Shown: positions 8,077 through 16,636 of the stretch, one piece after another | How positions within the stretch are numbered: the stretch's first letter is position 1 | Layout of the letters: each line of letters begins with the position of its first letter | From: Amycolatopsis sp. DSM 110486 | GTDB lineage: Bacteria; Actinomycetota; Actinomycetes; Mycobacteriales; Pseudonocardiaceae | Assembly: GCF_019468465.1 (NCBI RefSeq) | Contig: NZ_CP080519.1 | Span: 9,603,001 to 9,667,000, forward strand | Length of the DNA: 64,000 nucleotides | Reading direction: 5' to 3' | The notes under the pieces: model-generated | Told to the model about the DNA's origin: nothing | The model's input: the letters and a program-made list of their open reading frames with translations, nothing else | Database searches by the model: none | Position numbers and translations under genes: made by a program

Positions 8077-9006
8077 GTGGAACTGCGCCAGCTGCGGTAC
8101 TTCGTCGCCGTCGCCGAGGAGATGAACTTCGGACGGGCCGCGGAACGGCTGCACATCGCCGGACCGTCGCTCTCCCAGCAGATCAAGGCGCTCGAGCGCG
8201 ACCTGGGCGTGCGCCTGTTCGACCGGGACCGCCGGTCGGTGGCGCTGACCGCGATCGGCGAGTCGCTGCTGCCGGGCGCCCGCGCGCTGCTGCAGCAGGC
8301 GGACGACCTGCGCCGCCAGGCCACCGGGCTGTCGGGCACCGAAGCCGTGCGGCTCGGTTACGTGAACTGGCGCCCCGCCGACCTCGTCGAACGCACCGCC
8401 GGCGTCGCGCGCGTGCAGGTCGACGCGTGGGTGCTGCCCTCGCACGCGCAGGCCGGGCGAGTCGCCGACGGCAGCATCGACCTGGCCATCTGCTGGGTGC
8501 AGACGCCCGACCTCGCCGACCAGGACCTCACCGCGCGGCTGATCGGCGCCGACCACCTCTACGCCGTGGCCACCGGCACCGACACCTCGCCCGTAGCGGC
8601 GAAGGACCTGGTGGTGCTGGTCGACTCCGACACGCTCAGCTGGTCGTCGTGGAACCTCTACGCCGGTCAGTTCGCTCGCGACACGGGCGCCACCGTCGTG
8701 CAGACCGACGACGGCGGCGTCACCGGCCCCGCATTCTTCGAGCACGTCCGCCGCCTGCGCCGGCCCGTCGTCAACTCGCCGAAGGGCCAGACCACTCCCC
8801 TGCCGCCGGACCTGGTGCGCCGCCCCATCGTCTCCCCGACGCCGTGCTGGACCTGGTCGCTCGTCACCCGCCGCGACGACACCCGCGCTTCCGTCCAAGC
8901 CGTCGTCGACGCTCTGACCGCGGACCTCGGCACCTTCGGCCTCGACGACTCCACATGGCTGCCGGCCACCGACCCGTACTCCCGGCGCACCGCCGACCCC
9001 GTGTGA
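8077..9006 (+). CDS. LysR family transcriptional regulator
   Basis: 309 residues, normal LysR length. The N-terminal winged helix-turn-helix is textbook (ELRQLRYFVAVAEEMNFGRA, then HIAGPSLSQQIKALERDLGV), and the remainder is a two-lobed effector domain. It is closest in style to LysR proteins acting on aromatic or quinone metabolism, but the effector cannot be read from sequence. A TACGAT hexamer at 8065-8070 lies 6 nt before GTG 8077, so the transcript is probably leaderless. The next gene downstream is a muconolactone-isomerase-like protein in the same direction. Confidence 0.9.
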   Translation: MELRQLRYFVAVAEEMNFGRAAERLHIAGPSLSQQIKALERDLGVRLFDRDRRSVALTAIGESLLPGARALLQQADDLRRQATGLSGTEAVRLGYVNWRPADLVERTAGVARVQVDAWVLPSHAQAGRVADGSIDLAICWVQTPDLADQDLTARLIGADHLYAVATGTDTSPVAAKDLVVLVDSDTLSWSSWNLYAGQFARDTGATVVQTDDGGVTGPAFFEHVRRLRRPVVNSPKGQTTPLPPDLVRRPIVSPTPCWTWSLVTRRDDTRASVQAVVDALTADLGTFGLDDSTWLPATDPYSRRTADPV

Positions 9007-9103
9007 GCCGCGGCCTCCGACCTACGAGCGATCCGGTCGTGGCCCCCGCGGGCCGGCGCGGCGCAAGATCTCCTTGTCGGAACGGCTTCCCGAGGAGACA
9101 GTC

Positions 9104-9397
9104 ATGCAGGAGTTCCTGGTCCGCATCACCACCACCGTCCCCGACGGCACCGACCCGGCCGAGGTCGACCGGCGCCGCGCCGCCGAAGCCGTGCGCGCCC
9201 GCGAGCTCGCCGCCACCGGCCACCTCGGCCGCCTGTGGCGCCCGGTCGGCGAGCTGCGCAGCATCGGCCTCTGGCGCGCCGACACCGAAGCCGCCCTCCG
9301 CAGCGACGTCCTGGGCGAACTCCCGCTGCACGACTGGATGACGTTCGAGGTCACGGCCCTCGAACCGCATCCGAACGACCCGGGCCCGAAGGCCTGA
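9104..9397 (+). CDS. Muconolactone Delta-isomerase-like protein
   Basis: 97 residues, the length of a single ferredoxin-like subunit of muconolactone isomerase (CatC). The pattern QEFLVRITTTVPDG near the N-terminus, RRRAAEAVRARELAATGHL in the middle helix, RLWRPVGE and LPLHDWMTFEVTAL at the end match the family. True CatC acts in the catechol ortho-cleavage pathway, but many actinomycete relatives lie outside such clusters and no other ortho-cleavage gene is adjacent, so the reaction is uncertain. Start ATG 9104 follows GAGGAGA at 6 nt. It follows a LysR regulator. Confidence 0.8.
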   Translation: MQEFLVRITTTVPDGTDPAEVDRRRAAEAVRARELAATGHLGRLWRPVGELRSIGLWRADTEAALRSDVLGELPLHDWMTFEVTALEPHPNDPGPKA

Positions 9398-9539
9398 AGC
9401 TCCCGCCGCACGTCCGAGCCGGTTCCACCGCAACGGCGGTCGAGGACCTCGGCGCGGAGACGGCGAGAACGTCCGGCCGAAGCCCATCGGGACCAGATCC
9501 CTCGACACCGCATCCATGCCGCGAAAACCTGAACCCACC

Positions 9540-10463
9540 TCAGCGGACCGGCTGCGCCCCCGTCGCGAAGCGGGCCGAGGCGGCGAGCAGGGCGTCCAGT
9601 GCGGCGCGGATCCCGCTGTGTTCTTCCTCGCCCGTGCGGCAGATCGCGACGATCGTGCGCGACAACGCGGGTCGGGTGGTCAGGATGCGCACTCCGGCGG
9701 GCGGCGTGCCGCGGGCGAGGCGGGGCACGAGCGCGGCGCCCGCGTTGCCGGCGACGAGCGCGAGCTGCGTCGGATAGCCGCCGACGGTGCAGCTGATCTT
9801 CGGCTCCAGCTGTTGCGCCCGGAGGACGTGGACGAGCCATTCGTAGCAGCCCGAGCCGGCGGTCCAGGCGATCCAGGGCACGTCGTCGACCTCGGCGAGG
9901 TCGACGGTGCGGCGGTGCGCCAGGCGATGGGTGCCGGGAAGGGCGAGGTCGGCGACGTCGGAGAACAGCGTGGTGGCGGTGACCGTCGGCGGGAGCACCG
10001 TGGGGCGGTCCGCCCAGCTCTCGGCCACGGCGATGTCGAGGTCGCCCGCCACGACCTGGGGCAGGGTCTGCTCGGCCTCGCCCTCGCGCAGGGTCACCTC
10101 GAGGCGCGGGTGCTGGGCGGCGAGCGTCGCGAGGGCGGGCGGCAGGAGGGCGTGGATGGTCGTCGGGATGGCGCCGAGGCGCAGCGGGCCGAGCACGTCT
10201 TCGTTGAGCAGCTCCAGATCCGACCGCGCCTGTGCGATCTGGGCGAGGATCCGGCCGGCGTGCCCGGCGAGCACCTGGCCCGCGCGCGTGAGCCGCACGC
10301 CGCGTCCGCGGGGTTCGAGCAGCGCCTGGCCGGCCTCGCGTTCCAGCTTCGCGAGCTGCTGCGACACCCCGGACGGCGTGACGTGCAGCGCCGCGGCCGC
10401 AGCGGCCACCGAGCCGTGCTGGGCGACCGCGTGCAGGGCGCGCATCCGGTCGAGACTGAACAC
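9540..10463 (-). CDS. LysR family transcriptional regulator
   Basis: 307 residues: DNA-binding domain at residues 1-60 (FSLDRMRALHAVAQHGSVAA, TPSGVSQQLAKLEREAG), then a periplasmic-binding-protein-like effector domain (GPLRLGAIPTTIHALLPPAL). Divergent from the DMT exporter at 10537 with 73 bp between, the usual arrangement for a LysR regulator and its target. TAGCAT at 10476-10471 lies 7 nt upstream of the GTG start, so translation may be leaderless. A palindrome at 10463-10479 overlaps this promoter and could mediate autoregulation. Confidence 0.9.
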   Translation of the reverse strand: MFSLDRMRALHAVAQHGSVAAAAAALHVTPSGVSQQLAKLEREAGQALLEPRGRGVRLTRAGQVLAGHAGRILAQIAQARSDLELLNEDVLGPLRLGAIPTTIHALLPPALATLAAQHPRLEVTLREGEAEQTLPQVVAGDLDIAVAESWADRPTVLPPTVTATTLFSDVADLALPGTHRLAHRRTVDLAEVDDVPWIAWTAGSGCYEWLVHVLRAQQLEPKISCTVGGYPTQLALVAGNAGAALVPRLARGTPPAGVRILTTRPALSRTIVAICRTGEEEHSGIRAALDALLAASARFATGAQPVR

Positions 10464-10479
10464 GGTAGTGATGCTACCG
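10463..10479. promoter_or_regulatory. Palindrome at the LysR start, possible operator
   Basis: CGGTAGTGATGCTACCG has 6-bp arms around a 5-nt centre, overlapping the -10 hexamer and start of the LysR gene. It fits the inverted-repeat boxes bound by LysR regulators, here in the intergenic region shared with the exporter. Confidence 0.45.
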
Positions 10480-10536
10480 AATTCCGCTCAGGAACATTCG
10501 CTTGTCCTTGACAGTTGAGCACCGCAGGCTTGAGGG

Positions 10537-11538
10537 GTGACCACGACCGAGCTCCCGTCCCGTCCCCCGGTGGCCGGGCCGATCACCGTTCTCACCGATC
10601 GGGTCGACCCGCGCCTGCTCGCGGCGGCCGGCAGCCTCTGCATCGCGTTGTCGTCGGTGTTCATCAAGGTGTCGGGCGCGAGCGGCTCCACGAGCTCGTT
10701 CTGGCGGTGCCTGCTCTCGATCCCCGTGCTGGCCACGCTTGCCTTCTGGGAGTGGCGGCGCACGGGCGTGCGGCCGAAGATCCTGTTCCCGCTGCTGGGC
10801 GGCCTCGGTCTCGGCCTCGACTTCGTGCTGTGGGGCGAGTCGATCCCGCGCGTCGGCGCCGGGATCGCGACGGTCCTGCTCGGCGTGCAGGTCGTGATCG
10901 TGCCACTGCTGGCGTTGCTGTTCCTCTCCGAGCGCCCGGGCCGGCGCTTCCTGCTGACGGCCCCGGCGCTGCTCGTCGGCATCGTGTTGAGCGGCGGGTT
11001 CCTCGGCAAGAGCGCCGTCGGCTCCGACCCACTCAGTGGCGCGCTCCTCGCGCTGGCCGCGGGCGCCGGCTACTCCTGCTACCTGCTGCTCATCCGGCTC
11101 AGCAGCGGCCCTGCCACGCAGATCCGGTCGCTGCTGCTCGCGACGGTCTCGGCCGGCGTCGTCGCCGTCGCGCTCGGCGTGCCAACCCACCGGCTCGACT
11201 TCACGCCGGGGTGGCCCGCGTTCGGCTGGCTGGTGGCGCTCGCGCTCGTGGGCCAGGTCGTCGGCTGGCTGCTCATCGCCGCCGGGCTGCCGCGGATGAC
11301 GTCCGCGACGGGCTCGGTCCTGATGCTGCTGCAGCCGATCGGCGCGGTCGTCTACGGCATCGTGCTGCTCGGCGAGGAGCCGACAGTGCTGCAGCTGGCC
11401 GGCTGCGCGGTCGTCGTGGCGGCGGTGTGTTTCGCCGGCCGCGCACCGCGAGGGGTCAGCTCTCCGGGAACGCCAGCCCCACCGACGCGAGGATCACGCC
11501 GACGAGCTCACGCGCCTCGTCGCGACGGAACTCGATGA
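10537..11538 (+). CDS. EamA/DMT family transporter
   Basis: 333 residues with about ten hydrophobic segments in two five-helix halves, the EamA drug/metabolite transporter layout. Typical pieces include SVFIKVSGASGSTSSFWR in helix 1 and TGSVLMLLQPIGAVVYGIVL in the second half. Family members export amino acids, drugs or metabolites. The last 28 residues (after FAGRAPR) are basic and proline-rich and are encoded antisense to the end of the convergent gene at 11456, an 83-bp tail-to-tail overlap. Start GTG 10537 has no convincing ribosome site. The divergent LysR is the likely regulator. Confidence 0.85.
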   Translation: MTTTELPSRPPVAGPITVLTDRVDPRLLAAAGSLCIALSSVFIKVSGASGSTSSFWRCLLSIPVLATLAFWEWRRTGVRPKILFPLLGGLGLGLDFVLWGESIPRVGAGIATVLLGVQVVIVPLLALLFLSERPGRRFLLTAPALLVGIVLSGGFLGKSAVGSDPLSGALLALAAGAGYSCYLLLIRLSSGPATQIRSLLLATVSAGVVAVALGVPTHRLDFTPGWPAFGWLVALALVGQVVGWLLIAAGLPRMTSATGSVLMLLQPIGAVVYGIVLLGEEPTVLQLAGCAVVVAAVCFAGRAPRGVSSPGTPAPPTRGSRRRAHAPRRDGTR

Positions 11539-12595
11539 CGTCCGGCGTGCCCAGCAGCTCCTCTTCGAGCTGCTCCACCGGCCACGTCACGACGGTGCCG
11601 TGCCGCGCGAGCAGCAGCCCGACGTCGCGGATCCGGTAGATGTCCCCGACGTCGAGCCACGCGTAGAGCAGCAGCTGCCACAGCCAGCGGCCGACGCGGT
11701 CCGGATCGCGGACACCGACCACGGTCTTCACGTCGAGCAGCGTCGCCGTGCCGTCGCCGATCCCGCCGGCCGGGTCGATCGCGCCCAGCAGCACGTCGCC
11801 GTCGGCCCAGCCGGGCACGATCGTGGGCCCGGCGATGCCGAGCTGCGTGCCGTCCGGCGGGTTCCCGCCCCTGCGGCGCAGCTCCCACAATGCGCCCCGG
11901 TCGTGCAGCCGCTTCGCGATTTCCGCCAGCTCCGAGACCTGGTCGTCGGTCGCCAGCCCGCGCAGCGCGTCGACGCTCGCCCCGCCGCCGTCGACGACCC
12001 GCGCCAGCCGCGGGTCGATCCCGCCCGACCGGTAGACGTCCTCGCACGCCGAGAGCACGAAGTTCGTCCGCGCCAGGACGGCCTCGACTCCCGGCGACCC
12101 GAGCGTGCCCGGCGGCGCGTACCGGTCCTGGTACGAGCGGGTGCGGTCGAAGAACTCCGCCCACGCCTCGGCGACGCCGGGCAGCGGCTCGGCCATCGCA
12201 CCGCCGAGCTGGTCGCCGAGATCCAGCCACGTCGTCGCGGCGGGCCGCACGCCGAGCGCGCGGGCGCGGAACTCGGCCGGCAACCCGCGGTGCGTCGGGT
12301 ACTCGGCTGCCTGAGCGTGCGCCCACGCCCCGGTGGCCCATTGCGCACCGATGAGGCCGAGCAGCGCGTAATACGGCGGCGCCGGCTGCACGAGATCGGC
12401 CACGCGCTGGCCGAACGCGCCCCCGATCTCGGCCCAGTGGCGGCGCGGGACGTCGCGGGCGGCCGGGCGGACCGGCCGCACGTCCTGCACCGCTGCCTCG
12501 ACCTGGGCCGCCACGGCCGGGGTGCCGGTGAACACGCGGGCACACCAGGACGTGAGGACGCTCGCCGGGTCGGCCAGCTCCGAAGTCAGCGACAC
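11456..12595 (-). CDS. Protein with a RecB-like PD-(D/E)XK nuclease signature
   Basis: 379 residues, no named family recognised. The C-terminal third carries the layout of RecB/Cas4-type nucleases: an acidic pair at D265/D267 (WADGDVLLG), DVK at 288-290 (ATLLDVKTVV) and the Q-x3-Y motif at Q307/Y311 (WQLLLYAWL). The first 250 residues are mostly helical and include WAEIGGAFGQRVADLV and a Trp-rich AQWATGAWAHAQAAE. It starts at GTG 12595, 4 nt after the stop of the upstream gene, so the two are coupled. Its 3' end overlaps the DMT exporter by 83 bp. Nuclease activity is inference from motifs only. Confidence 0.6.
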   Translation of the reverse strand: MSLTSELADPASVLTSWCARVFTGTPAVAAQVEAAVQDVRPVRPAARDVPRRHWAEIGGAFGQRVADLVQPAPPYYALLGLIGAQWATGAWAHAQAAEYPTHRGLPAEFRARALGVRPAATTWLDLGDQLGGAMAEPLPGVAEAWAEFFDRTRSYQDRYAPPGTLGSPGVEAVLARTNFVLSACEDVYRSGGIDPRLARVVDGGGASVDALRGLATDDQVSELAEIAKRLHDRGALWELRRRGGNPPDGTQLGIAGPTIVPGWADGDVLLGAIDPAGGIGDGTATLLDVKTVVGVRDPDRVGRWLWQLLLYAWLDVGDIYRIRDVGLLLARHGTVVTWPVEQLEEELLGTPDVIEFRRDEARELVGVILASVGLAFPES

Positions 12596-12599
12596 GCGG

Positions 12600-13205
12600 T
12601 CATCCCGCGAGCGCCTGGCCTTCGCGGAAGAACGCGAGGAGGTCGTCGAGCTCCCGCACCGGGTGCGCGGCGCCGAACGGCGCGTTCCAGAACTCTCCCT
12701 CCCGCGGCTCGTGCGGGCCGACGTAGGCGTACGGCTCGGGCAGGTAGCCGTCGCCGGGCGAGACGCCGTAGTTGACCGCGCCGAGCGTGATCGCGACGTC
12801 GAAGTGCTCCGGCCACAGCACCGGGGTCTCGTCCGGCGCGAACTCCCGCAGTGCCCGATCCCCGGCGGCGAAGGCGGACAGCAGGGTGGCCACCGCTTCG
12901 GCGTCGAGCTCGATCGTCTCGTCGGCGCGCACGGACGGTCCGTCGGAGTAGACGTCGGCGAGGTCGCTCGGCTCCACGCCGATCAACGCCGCCACCTCGC
13001 GGTAGGTACGGCCGGGCAGGTCGACTGCCCCGGTAGCCGTACGCAGCCGGGTTCCTTCCACCGCCAGGCCGGGCTCGGCGATCGTCGCGAACCCCTCACC
13101 CGCCACCCGCAGCTCGATGCGCTCGGACGTGCGGAACTGCGGTCCGGCCAGCAGCAACTCGGCCACGCCGTGGAGGGAACGCCTGGTCGTCGTCAACGCC
13201 GTCAT
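12600..13205 (-). CDS. Conserved actinobacterial protein of unknown function
   Basis: 201 residues, no signal or membrane segment. The N-terminal half reads RRSLHGVAELLLAGPQ and repeated acidic strands; the C-terminal half has the recognisable block LWPEHFDVAITLGAVNYGVS, EPYAYVGPHEP and GEFWNAPFGA, seen in a widespread actinobacterial protein without assigned role. It is first in a two-gene operon with the RecB-like nuclease, with only 4 nt between them. The frame is open much further upstream, but ATG 13205 gives the conserved N-terminus. Upstream sequence runs into the promoter of the divergent lipoprotein gene. Confidence 0.7.
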   Translation of the reverse strand: MTALTTTRRSLHGVAELLLAGPQFRTSERIELRVAGEGFATIAEPGLAVEGTRLRTATGAVDLPGRTYREVAALIGVEPSDLADVYSDGPSVRADETIELDAEAVATLLSAFAAGDRALREFAPDETPVLWPEHFDVAITLGAVNYGVSPGDGYLPEPYAYVGPHEPREGEFWNAPFGAAHPVRELDDLLAFFREGQALAG

Positions 13206-13265
13206 GCCCCGATCCTGCCCCTCACCTGCCCGGCGGGCGAACCGGACACCCAGTACAGTCGCCGC

Positions 13266-13646
13266 GTGATCAAGAAGGCACTCTCCGCCGCGGTCGTGCC
13301 CGCCGCGCTCCTCGGTCTCGTCGCCTGCACCAACCCCACCGGGAAGTCGTGGGCCATCAGCTACGAGGTCACCGGCAGCGGGACCACGAGCGGGATCACC
13401 TACGCGGAGTCGGTCGACCGCTACCAGGACGACTCGACGCAGCACCAGCTCACCGGCCCGCTCGGGCTGCCGTGGAAGCAGGACGTGATCATCAGCGCGG
13501 GCCGCGACGCCTCGGTCACCGCCACACCGACCGGCAACGTCACGCTGACGTGCCGGATCCTGCTGGACAAGCAGAGGGAGCTCGCGAAGGCGACTTCGCC
13601 CGCGCCCGGCAAGCCGGTGACGTGCAGCAAGACCACGGACGACTGA
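13266..13646 (+). CDS. MmpS-like lipoprotein
   Basis: 126 residues with a lipoprotein signal (KKALSAAVVPAALLGLVAC, modified Cys near residue 20). The mature part, SYEVTGSGTTSGITYAE followed by LPWKQDVIISAG and NVTLTCRILLD, follows the beta-sandwich pattern of MmpS-type membrane accessory proteins. In mycobacteria MmpS works with MmpL lipid exporters; no MmpL gene is near, so the role here is open. TACAGT at 13254-13259 lies 6 nt before GTG 13266, so the message is probably leaderless. It is divergent from the gene pair at 11456-13205. Confidence 0.7.
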   Translation: MIKKALSAAVVPAALLGLVACTNPTGKSWAISYEVTGSGTTSGITYAESVDRYQDDSTQHQLTGPLGLPWKQDVIISAGRDASVTATPTGNVTLTCRILLDKQRELAKATSPAPGKPVTCSKTTDD

Positions 13647-13790
13647 GGCGGCTTTACCGGCCGCGCTGATCGGTGACGTCGGGACCGGTCCCGCCCGGGT
13701 GTGGTGGTCTTGGCCGGTTCCTGCCGCCGTCCACCGGAAAGGCCCCGCGGGGGTTTGTTCGGCGGACGTCCCCGAGAGGTGGTGCCCGCC

Positions 13791-14294
13791 GTGTCCGACC
13801 CGAGTCCCTTCGAGCTGCCGGCTCAGCAAGATCCGTACGACGACGAAGACATCCGCCGCGCCATCTCCTCGGCCCGGTGGGCGATGGCCGCGCAGGCAAC
13901 GCTCTACCTCGCACTGTCGGTGTTCATCTGGGTCCTCGTGACGAGCACCGCCGACACCGCCGGCCTGGGCGGCGTCCTCGCGCTGGCCTCGCTCGACGCC
14001 GCGCTGGCCGTGGCGGTCGCGGTCTGCGCGGTGCTCCTCGGTCGCCGCCGGCCCGCGGTGTGGTGGACGACGCTCGGCGTCGAGCTCGGGTTCGCGCTGA
14101 TCCTCGTGGTCGGCGGCGTCATCACTCTGCTCTCGGACGCGGGCGGCAGCGCCGCGCCGGTCGGCATCTTCCTCTGGCTGCTCCTGGCGCAAGCCGTGCT
14201 GCGGCCGCTGCAGCGGCCCGAGGTGAAGGCGGCGTTCGGGCTGCGCGTCAAAGACCAAGAGTGGCAGCGGGCGGCGCGGCGAAAGCGGCGTTGA
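13791..14294 (+). CDS. Four-helix integral membrane protein of unknown function
   Basis: 167 residues. An acidic N-terminal tail (DPSPFELPAQQDPYDDEDI) is followed by four hydrophobic segments, the first at about residue 34 and the last ending at about 140, and a basic tail (QRAARRKRR). No family recognised; small four-helix proteins of this kind are common in actinomycetes next to lipoproteins. Start GTG 13791 follows GAGAGG. It lies 144 bp after the MmpS-like gene, in the same direction, and ends convergent with the hydrolase at 14313. Confidence 0.65.
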   Translation: MSDPSPFELPAQQDPYDDEDIRRAISSARWAMAAQATLYLALSVFIWVLVTSTADTAGLGGVLALASLDAALAVAVAVCAVLLGRRRPAVWWTTLGVELGFALILVVGGVITLLSDAGGSAAPVGIFLWLLLAQAVLRPLQRPEVKAAFGLRVKDQEWQRAARRKRR

Positions 14295-14312
14295 GCCGCG
14301 CCAGGTACCGCG

Positions 14313-15152
14313 TCAGGACAGGAACTTCGCGACGGTCTCGGTGAAGGCGCCCGGGTCGTCGATCCACGGGTAGTGGCTCGCGCCGTGCTGGGCCACGGTG
14401 TGCGCGTCCGGGAAGAGGGCCGCGATGGCGGCGGCGACGTCGGGCCGGGTGATCCAGTCGAGCTCGCCCGCGAGCACGAGCACCGGGGCCGTGACGGCGG
14501 CCAGTTCGGCTCGCGTACGCGGCGGGTCGAAGGCGCCCTCGGAGTTGTAGCCGCGGGCGGCCCGGGCGTTGCGCTGGGCCGATTTGGTGGCGTGGTGGGC
14601 TTTCGCGGTGTCGTCCCAGCGGCCGTAGTACATCGGCGCGATGGCGGCCCAGGCGGCGCTCGTGGCGCGGCCGGCGGCGATCTCTTCGTACGCGGCCGCG
14701 ACGGCCGCGTGCCAGGGTTCCGCGGCCCGGCGGGCGATCGAGTGCCGGCGCTGGCCGGGTGTCTGTTCGAAGGCGACGGACCGGGCGCTCGGGGTGATCA
14801 GTGCGAGCCGGCCGACGCGCTGGGGCCGCGTGGCCGCGTACCGCATCGCCAGGCTCGCGCCCGCGGAGTGGCCGAGCAGGTCGAGGCTTTCGAGGCCGAG
14901 GTGCGCGCGCAGGGCCTCGACGTCGCCGACCTGGCGGTCGCAGCGGTAGGTGTCCGGGTCTTCGGGCTCCGCGGACGCGCCCGTGCCGCGCAGGTCGAGC
15001 ACCAACAGGCTGCGGTGCGCGGCCAGGCCCCCGAGGTCGCCGAGGTAGGCCGCGTCGCGCATCGGGCCGCCCGGCAGGCAGACGACCGGTGTGCCCGAAC
15101 CGAGCACGCGGTAGGCGAGGGTGGTCCCGTCCGGCGCGGCGAAGGTCGGCAT
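14313..15152 (-). CDS. Alpha/beta hydrolase, proline iminopeptidase-like
   Basis: 279 residues. The fold and catalytic elements are visible: oxyanion region VVCLPGGPMRDAAYL near 30, nucleophile elbow GHSAGASLAMRYA near 95, Asp in LAGELDWITRPDV near 225, His in QHGASHYPWIDDP near 255. The early pattern (GTTLAYRVLGSG, LDLRGTGASAEP) is that of proline iminopeptidases and related hydrolases. Substrate not predictable. I place the start at ATG 15152; a longer frame to 15188 lacks support. Divergent from the serine hydrolase at 15257. Confidence 0.8.
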   Translation of the reverse strand: MPTFAAPDGTTLAYRVLGSGTPVVCLPGGPMRDAAYLGDLGGLAAHRSLLVLDLRGTGASAEPEDPDTYRCDRQVGDVEALRAHLGLESLDLLGHSAGASLAMRYAATRPQRVGRLALITPSARSVAFEQTPGQRRHSIARRAAEPWHAAVAAAYEEIAAGRATSAAWAAIAPMYYGRWDDTAKAHHATKSAQRNARAARGYNSEGAFDPPRTRAELAAVTAPVLVLAGELDWITRPDVAAAIAALFPDAHTVAQHGASHYPWIDDPGAFTETVAKFLS

Positions 15153-15256
15153 GCGCGGATCTTGGCACCGCCGGGTGACCGGCGGCAAATTCGGTGGTCG
15201 GACCGGGGCTCCCGCCGTAGCGTCCGCGTCGGCATCGAGCGCGAAGGAGCGGGACA

Positions 15257-16399
15257 GTGAGCACGACCTACCACGGGGAAGCCGACGAGCGGTTCGGAGC
15301 GGTCGCCGACGCGTTCGCGCGGAATTTCGCCGAGTTCCCCGAACTCGGCGCCGCGGTCACGGTGTTCGTGGGCGGCCGCAAGGTCGTGGAGCTCTGCGGT
15401 GGCGTCGCCGACGAGGCCACGGGACGCGCGTGGCAACACGACACCGTGGTGCCGGTTTTCTCCTGCGCCAAGGCGATCGTGAGCCTGTGCGCGCACTTGC
15501 TCGCGCAGGAGGGGAAGCTGGACCTCAACGCGCCGGTCAGCCGGTACTGGCCAGAGTTCGCGCCGGAGGGCAAAAAGGGCATCACGCCGCGGATGGTCCT
15601 GGGGCACCGCGCGGGGCTGCCGGTGCTCGACAAGACCGTGCCGTTCGAGGAGATCGCGCGGTGGACGCCGGTGATCCGCGCGATCGAGGAGCAGAAACCG
15701 TTGTGGGAACCGGGAACCACGTACGCCTACCACGGCCACGTGTTCGGGTTCCTGCTCGGCGAGCTCGTGCGGCGGCTCACCGGGCTGACGCCCGGGGCGT
15801 ACTTCCGTTCGGTGGTCGGCGAGCCGCTCGGGCTGCGCGCGTGGCTCGGCCTTCCCGAAGCCGAGATGGCCGCGCGGGCCCGGCTGGCGGAAGCCGAGGG
15901 TCGCCCGCCCATGCCGCCGCCCGAGCACATCCTGACCCGGATCGTCACGATGAACGGCGCGCTCGTGTTCCCGGGCCTCGACGAACCGCGCGGCTGGAAC
16001 GACCCGGCGCTGCTGGGCATGGAACTGCCGGGCGCGGGGGCGACCGCGTCGGCGAGCGGGCTCGCCGGCCTGTACGCGGCCGCGGTCACCGGCCTCGACG
16101 GCAGCCCGCGGCTGCTGTCTCCGGAGACCGTGACCGACGCCGTCCGCGAGGTCTCGTCCGGCCAAGACTGGTTCGGCTTCGACGCGGGAGCCCGCTGGGG
16201 CTCGGGTTTCCTGCTCGATTCGGCGTTCCGCCCGATGCTCGGCGCGCGCAGCTTCGGCAACGACGGCGCCGGCGGCCAGTTCTCCTTCGCCGACGACGAG
16301 CACGGGGTGGGCTTCGCCTATGTTGCCAACCGCATGGTCGGCCACGGCGACGCGCGGGCCACCAACCTTGTCACCGCGCTGCGCGAGTGCCTGGGCTGA
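15257..16399 (+). CDS. Beta-lactamase-fold serine hydrolase (class C/EstB-like)
   Basis: 380 residues without signal peptide, so it acts inside the cell. The S-x-x-K nucleophile motif is SCAK at residues 69-72; the second motif is TTYAYHGHVFG near 155, and GNDGAGGQF near 335 takes the place of the KTG/HxG motif. The middle contains WPEFAPEGKKGITPRMVLGH, typical of esterases and D-aminopeptidases of this superfamily. It is more likely an esterase than an antibiotic-resistance enzyme. Start GTG 15257 follows AGGAGCGGGA. Confidence 0.85.
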   Translation: MSTTYHGEADERFGAVADAFARNFAEFPELGAAVTVFVGGRKVVELCGGVADEATGRAWQHDTVVPVFSCAKAIVSLCAHLLAQEGKLDLNAPVSRYWPEFAPEGKKGITPRMVLGHRAGLPVLDKTVPFEEIARWTPVIRAIEEQKPLWEPGTTYAYHGHVFGFLLGELVRRLTGLTPGAYFRSVVGEPLGLRAWLGLPEAEMAARARLAEAEGRPPMPPPEHILTRIVTMNGALVFPGLDEPRGWNDPALLGMELPGAGATASASGLAGLYAAAVTGLDGSPRLLSPETVTDAVREVSSGQDWFGFDAGARWGSGFLLDSAFRPMLGARSFGNDGAGGQFSFADDEHGVGFAYVANRMVGHGDARATNLVTALRECLG

Positions 16400-16636
16400 C
16401 CGGGCTGCCCGGCGGAAAGTCCACATCGGACACCACCGGCGGCCGGTGTGGCTTCGCTCAGCGTGAGTAAGCGCCGGCCGCTGCGGGGCGCATCAGCGAG
16501 GGCACGGAAAGCATTCGTCGCCGCGAGTCGCGGGCGCTCGCCGACCGAGCCGGCTGCGTCGGCAACGCGCTCACCGAAACGGCAGCGAGCAGGCGGCGAC
16601 GGCTGTCCCAGTGCGAGGAACCGCCGGCCTGAAGGG

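Noticed and set aside
6580..8898. 772-codon minus-strand frame
   Set aside because: Antisense to the glycosidase and LysR genes; Arg/His/Gln-rich, low complexity, spans two clear genes.
9022..9840. 272-codon minus-strand frame over the muconolactone-isomerase-like gene
   Set aside because: Low-complexity Arg-rich frame; the plus-strand gene has a ribosome site and family pattern.
12600..14258. Extended 552-codon reading of the conserved protein gene
   Set aside because: The extension crosses the divergent lipoprotein and membrane protein genes; ATG 13205 gives the natural N-terminus.
15727..16260. 177-codon minus-strand frame inside the serine hydrolase gene
   Set aside because: Ser/Pro/Arg-rich shadow; the plus strand carries the beta-lactamase-fold motifs.
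15257..16399. Antibiotic-resistance class C beta-lactamase
   Set aside because: No export signal, and the third motif is not KTG; an esterase or peptidase of the same fold is more likely.
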